The position numbers and the translations under genes are program-made. The notes below the pieces were generated by a model. That model worked only from the letters and a program-made list of their open reading frames with translations, did no database searches and had not been told where the DNA came from. Positions 24,667 to 32,745 of a stretch of 45,647 nucleotides of DNA are shown here, piece by piece (position 1 is the first letter of the stretch; every line of letters begins with the position of its first letter). The DNA comes from an uncultured Candidatus Berkelbacteria bacterium (GTDB lineage: Bacteria; Patescibacteriota; UBA1384; CAJBMM01): assembly GCA_903954185.1 (NCBI GenBank), contig CAJBMM010000030.1:1-45647 (forward strand). The letters are read 5' to 3'.

Positions 24667-26952
24667 ATGAAATTTGTTAAAAAATACTTAAACACCAAAC
24701 TTGCAGCCGCAGAGGCTGCCGCAATTATTAATCAAAGCGTTCAAGAAGTAGATGCGGTAATATCAACTGGCGTAAAAGCAAGCGGCGTAATTACAGTTAA
24801 AATTATCGATATTCAAAAACACCCCAATGCCGATAAACTTCGTATTATTACTGTAGACGATGGCCAAACCCTGACCGATATTGCTACAGGTGCCCCTAAT
24901 ATTGAAGTCGGACAAATCATTGCGCTTGCCAAACCTGGAGCTAAAATATTGGCTGTGGACCATTACAATCCAAATTTTGATATTAATCAAGCCGAATTTA
25001 TGGAAATCAAAACAGTTAATCTTCGAGGAGTTGATTCGCCGGGGATGGTTTGCGGCCCAGATGAATTGGGAATTTCTAATAGTGTAACCAGTGGATTGTA
25101 TATTTTTCCCCAAAATACACCTTTAGGCAAAAAAGTTGAGGATGTTATCCCAACAACCGAAATTATTGAAACCGACGATAAAGGCACAGCACACCGTCCA
25201 GATTTATTATCATACAAAGGTATTGAGCTAGAACTTTCTGCCGCGCAGAATATTAAAATTGAGCCCAAAAATTACCCTGTTCCAGAAAATAAACTGGACG
25301 GAAATATGATGGTAGATAAATTAGATCTACAATTGGCAGCTTGTTTTTGTATCGCCAAAATTGAAGGCGTAAAGGGCATTGAAACCCCTGCCGAAATTAA
25401 ACAATTTCTATTAGATAATAATGTTAAATTAATAAATTTTTCTACCGATTTAACTAATTACATCATGCTTTTAGAAGGCGTGCCAACCCATGCGTTTGAC
25501 GAAAGCTATGCCGCGAATAATCTTTCAATTCGCTACGCTAAAAAAGATGAATTAATAACGGTATTAAACGGTCAAACGTATAAGTTAGAAGGCGCGGATA
25601 TCGTCATCGCCAATAAGGATAAAGCGATGGATATTGCTGGCATAATTGGTGGGGCCGAAAGCGCAACAAATAACACAACTAATTCAATTATTTTAACAGC
25701 TGCAGCTTGGAACCCAATAAGCGTACGAAAAACATCTAGAAGGCTTAGTGTTCGCACAGAAGCTTCTGCTCGGTTTGAGAGGGGATTACCACCACAATTT
25801 GTCACAAATTCCTTCATAAGCCTTGTGGAGCTATTTACAGCCAATGGGGCTAAATTGACTTACTTCAATATATTAAGTGATAAAACCCCCAAAGATGATA
25901 GTTATACAATAACCCCAGATTTAGTTTTTTCAATATTGGGAATACGTTTAGAGCAATCGCAAATTAATCGTTATTTAGAATTGCTCGGCTACAACATAGC
26001 TAAAAATAATTGCGTTCCTCCATATTGGCGCAAAGATATTAATTGTATTTCCGACATAATTGAAGATGTTGCCCGCCTACACGGCTACAACAATGTGCCA
26101 ATGGTAATCCCTAATTTAATAAATAACAGCGCTATTGATTCCCCAACCTATACTTTTGCCGAAAATTTGCGAAAATTTGCTGCACTAAGCGCTTATGAAG
26201 TAAAAACAAGTATTTTTTCAAATATAAATAGTGCCAAGTCATTTGAGGTTAAAAATCCTATCGGTAACAATAAATATATAAAAGAAGATAATTTGCAAGC
26301 CATTAAACTTGCGGCACAAAACTTTATTCATCGCGGCGTTGAAATTTTCTCATTATTCGAAATTACAAACGTCTACTCTAAAGATGAAAATAAATCGAAC
26401 GAACTAAAGGTTTTTAGTTACGCATCGTCGCTAAAAATAGAAGATGCAAAATCGGAGCTTGCCACCATTTTTCACCTGCTAAAGATTAACATCACAAAAG
26501 TAAAATTTGACGAGTTAAATGGCGAAGGATTAATTAGCTTTGACAGTACGGTTATTGGCAAATTTTTAAACCATAAAATTCGCCAAACTGAAATAGTTAT
26601 AATTGAACTAGAGCTAGAAAAGCTACGTAAAATTGCTAATAATAAACCTGAATATCACCACTATTCACAATACCCCAAAATTAAACGCGATATTGCCTTT
26701 ATCGCCGAAAATACTATCAAATTAGGCGATTTAGCCAACTTTATAAAATTAAAGTCTGAATTAATTACTTCTGTAGAGTTGTTTGATCAATTTAGCGATA
26801 TTAAGTTTGGCGCACGTAAACAATCGTTAGCATTTCATATCACTTTTCAATCCGATTCGGGCACATTAACAGATGCCCAAATTAACGAAATAATGGCAAA
26901 AATTGAACAAAACTTAACTCAAGAATACAAAGTTAAGATAAGAGAGGAATAG
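24667..26952 (+). CDS. pheT: Phenylalanyl-tRNA synthetase beta subunit
   Basis: 761 residues from the ATG at 24667, which has CAGAGGA just upstream; the in-frame ATG at 24580 runs through a palindromic repeat and is rejected. Domains in order: a start resembling other PheT proteins (MKFVKKYLNTK), the tRNA-binding OB fold (about 40-150, VKIIDIQKHPNADKLRIITV), the B3/B4 editing region (about 200-380, HRPDLLSYKGIELELSAAQN, YAKKDELITVLNGQTYKLEG), the B5 and core-like region, and a C-terminal FDX-ACB domain (about 665-760, YPKIKRDIAFIAENTIKLGD). It pairs with PheS. aspS follows one base later. Confidence 0.95.
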   Translation: MKFVKKYLNTKLAAAEAAAIINQSVQEVDAVISTGVKASGVITVKIIDIQKHPNADKLRIITVDDGQTLTDIATGAPNIEVGQIIALAKPGAKILAVDHYNPNFDINQAEFMEIKTVNLRGVDSPGMVCGPDELGISNSVTSGLYIFPQNTPLGKKVEDVIPTTEIIETDDKGTAHRPDLLSYKGIELELSAAQNIKIEPKNYPVPENKLDGNMMVDKLDLQLAACFCIAKIEGVKGIETPAEIKQFLLDNNVKLINFSTDLTNYIMLLEGVPTHAFDESYAANNLSIRYAKKDELITVLNGQTYKLEGADIVIANKDKAMDIAGIIGGAESATNNTTNSIILTAAAWNPISVRKTSRRLSVRTEASARFERGLPPQFVTNSFISLVELFTANGAKLTYFNILSDKTPKDDSYTITPDLVFSILGIRLEQSQINRYLELLGYNIAKNNCVPPYWRKDINCISDIIEDVARLHGYNNVPMVIPNLINNSAIDSPTYTFAENLRKFAALSAYEVKTSIFSNINSAKSFEVKNPIGNNKYIKEDNLQAIKLAAQNFIHRGVEIFSLFEITNVYSKDENKSNELKVFSYASSLKIEDAKSELATIFHLLKINITKVKFDELNGEGLISFDSTVIGKFLNHKIRQTEIVIIELELEKLRKIANNKPEYHHYSQYPKIKRDIAFIAENTIKLGDLANFIKLKSELITSVELFDQFSDIKFGARKQSLAFHITFQSDSGTLTDAQINEIMAKIEQNLTQEYKVKIREE

Positions 26953-26953
26953 C

Positions 26954-28339
26954 ATGGAAAGAGTTTTAAACAGTGAAACAGTAAAGCATATTGGCAGTAA
27001 AGTTTCGGTTTGCGGCTGGGTACAAACCCGCAGAGATCACGGCAAAATAGTATTTTTAGATATGCGAGACACAAGCGGCTTGTTGCAGGTGGTAATATTT
27101 GACTCTACTTTAGTTAAACAAATAGAAGATCAAACCATTAACCGCGAATATGTGCTTTCTGTTACCGGAACTGTAGCAGCCAGACCAGAAAAATTAGTAA
27201 ACGATAAAATTCCTTCTGGAACGGTAGAATTACAATGCGAAAAAATTGAGGTACTTTCTGCAGCCGAATTCCCTCCATTCGAAATTGAAGAGGAATTGAA
27301 TGTAGATGAAGAAATGCGTATGAAATATCGTTACCTAGATTTACGCCGCCCCACAATGCTTAACAGATTTAAACTTAGATCAAAAGTTCTGCAATTTATT
27401 CGTAATTGGTTAATTGAAAAAGAGTTCGTAGAAGTAGATACCCCCATGCTTACCAAAGATACACCAGAAGGTGCGCGTGAATATATTGTTCCATCACGAT
27501 TGCAACCGGGGAAAGGCTATGCCTTGCCACAATCGCCACAACAATTTAAACAACTGTTAATGGTATCTGGCTTCGAAAAATATTTTCAAATTGCCAAGTG
27601 TTTACGCGATGAAGACCCAAGAGGCGATAGGCAACCAGAGTTTACACAACTCGATATGGAGATGAGCTTTGTAGAGCAAGAAGACGTGATGAAGTTAAAT
27701 GAAGCTTTGCTTATCGATTTAATCGAAAAGTTAGCACCAAATAAGCATATTCAAACCAAACCGTTCCCACGCATGACTTATGCCGAGGCTATGGAAAAAT
27801 ATAAAACCGATAGACCAGATTTACGGGTTAATAAAGACGACCCGAACGAATTGGCGTTTTGCTGGGTAGTAGATTTTCCATTTTTCGAAAAATCCGATAA
27901 TGGTAATTGGACTTTTACTCACAATCCATTTTCCGCCCCTGTGCCAGAAAATATGGCCGATCTTATGGAAAAAAAGAATATCCCCGATATAAAAACAACG
28001 CAATACGATATTGTTTTAAACGGTTTTGAAATTGGTGGCGGAAGTATTAGAAATCATCAGGCAAGTGCATTGCATAAGGTTTTTGAAATAATGGGGTTAA
28101 CCGAAGAATTGATCGAAAAGAAATTCGGTCATATGCTTAAGGCATTCGCTTATGGTACACCTCCTCATGGCGGCATTGCTTGGGGATTCGACCGCTTAAT
28201 GATGCTCTTAACCGATACGCCAAATATACGCGAAGTCATTGCTTTTCCAAAAACAGGCGATGGTCGCGACCTTATGATGGGCGCCCCAAGCATAATAACT
28301 GACGAAAAACTGAAAGAACTACATTTAAAAAGAAGTTAA
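26954..28339 (+). CDS. aspS: Aspartyl-tRNA synthetase, short form without GAD insert
   Basis: 461 residues, where bacterial AspRS is usually about 580-600. The anticodon-binding OB fold (KVSVCGWVQTRRDHGKIVFL), motif 2 (LRDEDPRGDRQPEFTQLDME) and motif 3 (HGGIAWGFDRLMMLLTDTPN) are all present, as is the TPEGAREYIVPSRL stretch of bacterial AspRS. After TDRPDLRVNKD the protein passes straight to ELAFCWVVDFPFFE, so the bacterial GAD insertion domain (about 100-130 residues) is absent. Aspartylation should still work. AGAGGAA lies upstream and the gene is coupled to pheT. Its stop opens a 57-bp tandem repeat. Confidence 0.94.
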   Translation: MERVLNSETVKHIGSKVSVCGWVQTRRDHGKIVFLDMRDTSGLLQVVIFDSTLVKQIEDQTINREYVLSVTGTVAARPEKLVNDKIPSGTVELQCEKIEVLSAAEFPPFEIEEELNVDEEMRMKYRYLDLRRPTMLNRFKLRSKVLQFIRNWLIEKEFVEVDTPMLTKDTPEGAREYIVPSRLQPGKGYALPQSPQQFKQLLMVSGFEKYFQIAKCLRDEDPRGDRQPEFTQLDMEMSFVEQEDVMKLNEALLIDLIEKLAPNKHIQTKPFPRMTYAEAMEKYKTDRPDLRVNKDDPNELAFCWVVDFPFFEKSDNGNWTFTHNPFSAPVPENMADLMEKKNIPDIKTTQYDIVLNGFEIGGGSIRNHQASALHKVFEIMGLTEELIEKKFGHMLKAFAYGTPPHGGIAWGFDRLMMLLTDTPNIREVIAFPKTGDGRDLMMGAPSIITDEKLKELHLKRS

Positions 28340-28484
28340 CGGAAATTCGAAATACGAAATACGAAATTAGATGATAATGTTGATTAAAGAAGTTAACGGA
28401 AATTCGAAATACGAAATACGAAATTAGATGATAATGTTGATTAAAGAAGTTAACGGAAATTCGAAATACGAAATTCGAAATTCG
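28331..28484 (+). repeat. 57-bp tandem repeat at the end of aspS
   Basis: The unit starts AGAAGTTAACGG, which contains the last aspS codon and its stop. It repeats at 28388 and 28445 (period exactly 57), with two near-perfect copies and a shorter third that ends in GAAATTCGAAATTCGAAA. Each unit holds runs of GAAATACGAAAT. Confidence 0.85.
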
Positions 28485-28508
28485 AAACAAAAAAGATGTT
28501 TAATTATT

Positions 28509-28859
28509 ATGATGGATTATAATTTACAAAAACGGACAATCGAATTTAGCAAAAATTCAATAATTTTTGCAAAAAAGTTGCCAGTTAATCACATATCACG
28601 CCCGATTATTACACAATACATTAAGTGCTCATCAAGCATTGGCGCTAACTATTGTGAAGCTAATAATGCAGAGTCAAAAGCTGATTTTAGACATAAAATA
28701 TCAATATCGAGAAAAGAATCGCAAGAAACCTGCTATTGGTTAGAGATTATGAAAACAACATTTGAAGAATTCACGCCTGAAATAATAGTATTACTAAAAG
28801 AAGCAACCGAACTTAACTTAATCCTTTCAAAAATATTACTTAATAGCAAAGACAAATAA
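28509..28859 (+). CDS. Four-helix bundle protein
   Basis: 116 residues from the ATG at 28509 (28512 also possible); an in-frame ATG at 28428 reads through the tandem repeat. The helical pattern with KKLPVNHISRPIITQYIKCS, SSIGANYCEANNAESKADFR and SRKESQETCYWLEIMKTT matches the four-helix-bundle family related to proteins encoded within 23S rRNA intervening sequences. The molecular role of this family is not settled. No 23S rRNA is nearby. No ribosome-binding site is visible. Confidence 0.8.
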   Translation: MMDYNLQKRTIEFSKNSIIFAKKLPVNHISRPIITQYIKCSSSIGANYCEANNAESKADFRHKISISRKESQETCYWLEIMKTTFEEFTPEIIVLLKEATELNLILSKILLNSKDK

Positions 28860-28954
28860 TGTAACAGAAATTTGAAGCACGAAATTCGAAAATCGTAACA
28901 TATTATTCGATCCTCTGTTTCTGATTTCAAATTTCGAATTTTTGTTAAATTAAT
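28860..28954. repeat. Degenerate GAAATTCGAAA-type repeat before queH
   Basis: ACAGAAATTTGAAGCACGAAA (bases 28863-28883) and the following AT-rich palindromic text resemble, in opposite orientation, the region 29757-29840 (TTTCGTGCTTCTGATTTCTG), so queH is flanked by imperfect inverted copies of the same repeat. Related GAAAT-CGAAA text occurs at 28340-28485 and 38520-38560. Confidence 0.5.
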
Positions 28955-29524
28955 ATGATTAAATCCAAAATCTTATTACACGCTTGTTGCGCACCTTGCT
29001 TAACGGCAGCGCACGACAGGTTAAAATCTGAATACGATATAGATATTGTTTGGTACAACCCAAATATTTATCCAGTTGACGAAGAAAAGAAACGCTTGGC
29101 AGAGTTAAGACGATATGCGGGCGAGGTCAAGGCTAATCTTATAGAATTACCGTGCAATGATGACGATATTGTCGAATGGAAACAGTCTGTGGTGAGTTTT
29201 GCTCATTTGCCAGAAGGCCAAAGACGTTGCAGCGAATGTATTTATTTTCGACTAAACAAAATGACTAAGTTTGCCAAAAAAGAGAAGTATAAACGAGTTG
29301 CCACCACACTAACTGTTTCTCCAAAGAAATCTGCCATATTAGTAAATAATGCTTTAAAGAAATCTAGCATTAATGCAGGGTTAGAATATATTGAGGCAGA
29401 TTTTAAAAAACAAAACGGTTATTTAAAATCAATCGAACTATCTAAAGCTCACAATCTTTACCGCCAAAACTATTGCGGCTGCGAATATAGCTTAAGTGAA
29501 AGTAAACAGAAGCACGAAATCTAA
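28955..29524 (+). CDS. queH: Epoxyqueuosine reductase QueH
   Basis: 189 residues. QueH performs the last step to queuosine in tRNA, reducing epoxyqueuosine. Its Cys pattern is complete: HACCAPC (9-15), EGQRRCSECIYFRL in the middle and QNYCGCEYS near the end; these hold an FeS cluster and a second metal site in characterised members. Other queuosine genes are not in the window, so the substrate would come from elsewhere. The ATG follows AT-rich repeat DNA with no clear ribosome-binding site. Confidence 0.88.
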   Translation: MIKSKILLHACCAPCLTAAHDRLKSEYDIDIVWYNPNIYPVDEEKKRLAELRRYAGEVKANLIELPCNDDDIVEWKQSVVSFAHLPEGQRRCSECIYFRLNKMTKFAKKEKYKRVATTLTVSPKKSAILVNNALKKSSINAGLEYIEADFKKQNGYLKSIELSKAHNLYRQNYCGCEYSLSESKQKHEI

Positions 29525-29607
29525 AAATCAGGAAGAATGCTTCGAATTTCTAATTTCAATTTTTCGTTTAATTTCTAATTAAATTATTCGAAAACTTTAT
29601 ATCAATT

Positions 29608-29677
29608 GTCATTCCTGCGCAGGCAGGAATCTACATAATAAATTATCCGATTGGATCCCTGCCTGCGCAGGGATGAC
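29608..29677. repeat. Inverted pair of dRS3-like palindromes
   Basis: ATTCCTGCGCAGGCAGGAAT (29611-29630) and, 24 bases later and inverted, ATCCCTGCCTGCGCAGGGAT (29655-29674); each is preceded or followed by GTC/GAC. Both are self-complementary at the ends. They closely resemble the Neisseria dRS3 repeat (ATTCCC, 8 bases, GGGAAT). Confidence 0.75.
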
Positions 29678-29848
29678 AAATAATTTTGAATACCTATTTT
29701 CACACCATTTTCTGTTACTTTTGCCACTTTTCTCACTTTTTCCTACACTTTTCTTTCAAATTTCGTGCTTCTGATTTCTGTTAAATTAATAAATTGATTT
29801 ATTTTTCGAATTTCTAATTTCGAATTTTTGTTAAATTCTCTTACATAC

Positions 29849-29876
29849 TTGTCATCGCCACTACTCGGAATATAAT
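29849..29876 (+). promoter_or_regulatory. Promoter of the small membrane protein at 29944
   Basis: TTGTCA (29849-29854), 16-base spacer, TATAAT (29871-29876). A leader of about 60 bases contains GGGGAGGA at 29933-29940 just before the ATG. Confidence 0.55.
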
Positions 29877-29943
29877 AAAATTAAATACATTAATAGCGTT
29901 TCATGTTTCAAGTTCCATGATCCATGACCGCAGGGGAGGAATT

Positions 29944-30180
29944 ATGTTCAATAAAAGCCACAAAGAAAAAACATTCTTGGGTGTTGCCATGTTTATTATA
30001 TTGCTAGGAGTAATTGTTTTGGTAATAGGATTATGCCAGTGGGTTTATAACTGGTGGTACCTAGATTACGCATTTGCCATGCCATCTGCAAAAGTAATCG
30101 GCGGCCTTGTCGTAATTGCACTTGGTTACATTCAATTAGAACTCGAACTCATCCGCACTCACAAACGCATTAAAGAGTAA
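29944..30180 (+). CDS. Small two-helix membrane protein, unknown
   Basis: 78 residues from the ATG at 29944, set by GGGGAGGA four bases upstream; an in-frame ATG at 29917 is upstream of that site. Two hydrophobic helices (about 11-39, FLGVAMFIILLGVIVLVIGL, and 51-67, KVIGGLVVIALGY) are joined by a Trp/Tyr-rich loop; the tail ends IRTHKRIKE, on the cytoplasmic side by the positive-inside rule. It has its own promoter. It could be a toxin-like or lipid-associated small protein, but nothing supports a specific role. Confidence 0.65.
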   Translation: MFNKSHKEKTFLGVAMFIILLGVIVLVIGLCQWVYNWWYLDYAFAMPSAKVIGGLVVIALGYIQLELELIRTHKRIKE

Positions 30181-30482
30181 TTCTATAATTTAAAATACTA
30201 ATGCCGCATATCTAATACACTTTGTAGAATCTCCGTTTTAAATGTTGGTATTACCTAGCGGTATACTTTGTAGTTTAGTTTGCTTAATATTGACATTTAT
30301 GCGCATTTATGCTAATATATACGCTTGTGGCTATTATTTAGCTTTGTAGCACTTTTACACATTAATTTCGTATATTATCTGCGCTTGCGTGTAGCACCGT
30401 GAGTACAACATAGTTTGTATTTACAGCGCTATACCCAAGCGAGTCGCGACTGCGCGCCTCGACTTCATCAAGGAGGTGGCAC
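30181..30482. other. Gene-free region with long leader for the histidine phosphatase
   Basis: No reading frame was accepted. The DNA is AT-rich to about 30380, then becomes GC-rich towards 30482. The promoter is at 30290-30318. Confidence 0.5.
30290..30318 (+). promoter_or_regulatory. Promoter upstream of the GC-rich phosphatase gene
   Basis: TTGACA (30290-30295), exactly 17 bases, TAATAT (30313-30318). It lies about 165 bases before the ATG at 30483, leaving a long leader that ends in the strong ribosome-binding site AAGGAGGTGG (30470-30479). Confidence 0.6.
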
Positions 30483-31148
30483 ATGCCACACCCATTCGAT
30501 CCCAACCTTACGCTGGTAGTATGGCTTCGCCATGCTAGGCATGAGAATCAGATCGTCCCAGAGAGCGCGTACGCCGAGTTGGCATACGAGGGAATGATGC
30601 TCGAACGACTCGGGATCAAGATCGATGTCGTCTTCGGGTCCCCGCTTCCTCGCGCAGTACGCAGCGCGTTGATGTTGACCGCCGGTAACAACAGCGTCGC
30701 CAAGATCTATACCCACAACGCTCTCGGCGACTTCACCACCAACCCTGGGCTGGGCCCCCTGGTGCCAATGATCAAAGCGGCGGCGGCGGCAGAGGGCGCG
30801 GAGGCGGAGGCGTTTGCGTTGCAGATGAACAACGTTAACGTCCGTGAACGAATTCTCGAGATCGGACGCCTCGCTGCAAAGCAAGTCGAGATTGCGAAAG
30901 CAACTCTTGCTGGACCGGGCGGCGTATTGCTCGTGCCGGGTCATAGCCCGGCGCTCGAGCTGGCCATCATGTCCATGCGAGGGAGGAAGTTTTTGGGTGA
31001 GGATACCGACTCCAATATCCCAATCACGCCGCCCTTTATGATGGAAAGAGGGTCAGTTGCCGTAACAATATTTAGTTACGGCAGCTACGTCGACACCCAG
31101 TACCTAGGCATCGTCGACGACAAGACCACCTGGCCGCCTGCCCCATAG
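30483..31148 (+). CDS. GC-rich histidine phosphatase superfamily protein
   Basis: 221 residues. The branch 1 histidine-phosphatase signature is LRHARHEN: Arg16-His17 would hold the phosphohistidine, with Ala in place of the usual Gly. SPLPRAVRSA (Arg57, Arg60) and VPGHSP (His154) complete the active site. The family removes phosphate from small molecules or proteins; the substrate is unknown. The gene is much richer in G and C than its neighbours, with codons such as CTC, GCC and GGC. It has an AAGGAGGTGG ribosome-binding site unlike those around it and two GC hairpins after it. Together these suggest recent transfer. An Ala-rich stretch is at 99-110. Confidence 0.85.
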   Translation: MPHPFDPNLTLVVWLRHARHENQIVPESAYAELAYEGMMLERLGIKIDVVFGSPLPRAVRSALMLTAGNNSVAKIYTHNALGDFTTNPGLGPLVPMIKAAAAAEGAEAEAFALQMNNVNVRERILEIGRLAAKQVEIAKATLAGPGGVLLVPGHSPALELAIMSMRGRKFLGEDTDSNIPITPPFMMERGSVAVTIFSYGSYVDTQYLGIVDDKTTWPPAP

Positions 31149-31163
31149 GCTGGCAACGTATCT

Positions 31164-31230
31164 GGGGTGCAAGAAAGGCACCCCAACGAGACCCTCCTGG
31201 CTATCCAGCCGCGGAGGGTCTTCGCATTTT
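31164..31230 (+). terminator. Two tandem GC hairpins after the phosphatase gene
   Basis: GGGGTGC/GCACCCC (31164-31184, perfect 7-bp stem) and GACCCTCC/GGAGGGTC (31190-31220, perfect 8-bp stem) followed by TTCGCATTTT. The second is a likely terminator. It could also stop the opposing operon that ends at 31237. Confidence 0.6.
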
Positions 31231-31236
31231 ATAGGA

Positions 31237-32745
31237 TTAAATTCGTTTAATTATTTTTACTAAACCCGTATCGCCATTAACTTCTATAACATCACCATTT
31301 TTTATTAGTTTGGTGGCAATTTTAGCGCAGGTAACCCCTGGAATTTTTGCCTCTCGGGCTAACGTTGCAGTATGCGATGTTAAGCCAGTTCCGCCATCGG
31401 CAACTATGCCTGCCGCACGTGAAATAGCAGGGGAGAAGCTAGGAACTGCTTGAACCGTAACAATTATATCTCCCTTATTTATTCTATTGGCTTCATTTGG
31501 ATTCATCATTAACCTTGCGGTACCAGTAACTATTCCTTTTGATATTCCCATGCCTTGTATAAAGTCTGCCTTCACATCTATACCGAATAATTTTTCTTCC
31601 CACTTCTTTGCTTCTTTACCAGTTAATACCTGCGTCTCTCCACCTTTTACAGGTAACCATATAGAAAGCTCATACCTATCTTCTAATGTTCTCTTTATTT
31701 CCTTGCCATTTAATGCACCTAAAACTTCATCCATTTTCATAAATCGGATTAATTTTAATGTTATACCTGTTCTTTTTGCCACCTCTTCTAATACTTTGTC
31801 AAAGTAGTAAAGGCTTTGCGAAACAATGGTTTTTCTCTGCTCTTTGTTATACATACCATCACGCATAATTTCAAATTTCAAAACCTCCGCTGCCGTCATC
31901 TTTAATTCTTTCTGAGCAACCCCAACTCTCTCATCATGCTTATCGACAATTTCACGTTTTTTCCTAATTATTTCAATATCCTTATTTTTTACATTGTTTG
32001 ATAAGCGAATAATCACGTCTTGAATGGTTAAAATAGGATCTTCATAGTCTCGCGTTACCCAAAAAAACTCTTTCTGATGACACTCTATCAACCTCATTAA
32101 TTCGGGAAATTCTTGAATTTTTTCGAAGCTCACATTATGCATAAATAAGTCTAACCATTGTTTGTTTAACAGTATTTTTTCTAGAATATTTAACCGAGCA
32201 AGTTCTTCATGCAAATTTACCATTGCTTTGGGCTGTGTAGTTAATATAGTAAAATATTCGCTCGATATTTCTTCGGGCAATTTACGTTTATCAATAATAC
32301 TTTTTAGATCTTCCATTAAGTGGGTTTCAATGCAAAGAATAGGAAAGTAGCGTGGATAAATTTGCTGATAACTGTTTTTGTAGTAGTCGAATAAACCCGC
32401 AAGATCATCATTTGTCATTGCTGTAAGGTCAATTGGATTTATGGATTTAAGTTTAGTTATAAACTCATCACCCAATTGTTTCATTTCTTTAGATCTCTCT
32501 TTAAAGAATTGCGGATTATTTTTTACTACTTCCATAACAATTTCTGCAGCAATTTTCATTTCTTTTTCTTCAACAAAAATTGTTTGCATATTATTTTGAT
32601 AAACCATTGGTACCGCAGTGTATGCAAAACCAGCGATATCTTTCATTTGATTGGAAATTGACTCCATCGATAAATAGTTCGGAAAAGGACTCATCCGTTG
32701 TCTGCTAGAATAGTTGTACCATTTTTTATCTAATAAATTACCCAT
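31237..32745 (-). CDS. Phosphohistidine swivelling-domain protein, paralog 4
   Basis: 502 residues, last gene of the operon. The N-terminal ~300 residues are helical and were not recognised, though YFTILTTQPKAMVNLHEELA matches similar stretches in paralogs 2 and 3. A helical part with KEQRKTIVSQSLYYFDKVLE leads to the swivelling domain (about 400-502): GMGISKGIVTGTARLM, then GGTGLTSHTATLAREAKIPG with the phospho-acceptor His458. It lacks an ATP-grasp domain and a TIM barrel, so it must get phosphate from another protein. It is the most diverged copy: it ends VNGDTGLVKIIKRI. It overlaps the preceding gene by 8 bases. Confidence 0.8.
   Translation of the reverse strand: MGNLLDKKWYNYSSRQRMSPFPNYLSMESISNQMKDIAGFAYTAVPMVYQNNMQTIFVEEKEMKIAAEIVMEVVKNNPQFFKERSKEMKQLGDEFITKLKSINPIDLTAMTNDDLAGLFDYYKNSYQQIYPRYFPILCIETHLMEDLKSIIDKRKLPEEISSEYFTILTTQPKAMVNLHEELARLNILEKILLNKQWLDLFMHNVSFEKIQEFPELMRLIECHQKEFFWVTRDYEDPILTIQDVIIRLSNNVKNKDIEIIRKKREIVDKHDERVGVAQKELKMTAAEVLKFEIMRDGMYNKEQRKTIVSQSLYYFDKVLEEVAKRTGITLKLIRFMKMDEVLGALNGKEIKRTLEDRYELSIWLPVKGGETQVLTGKEAKKWEEKLFGIDVKADFIQGMGISKGIVTGTARLMMNPNEANRINKGDIIVTVQAVPSFSPAISRAAGIVADGGTGLTSHTATLAREAKIPGVTCAKIATKLIKNGDVIEVNGDTGLVKIIKRI

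Larger units (their letters stand above)
29525..29943. other. Repeat-rich intergenic region without a gene
   Basis: No coding frame was judged real. It contains a dRS3-like repeat pair (29608-29677), degenerate GAAATTCGAAA text (29757-29840) and a promoter (29849-29876). Confidence 0.6.

Noticed and set aside
28331-28484. CRISPR-like array
   Set aside because: The units are contiguous tandem copies without unique spacers, and no cas gene is present.
30468-30944. 158-residue frame on the minus strand opposite the histidine phosphatase
   Set aside because: It is an Arg-rich shadow of a GC-rich gene with complete catalytic motifs on the plus strand.
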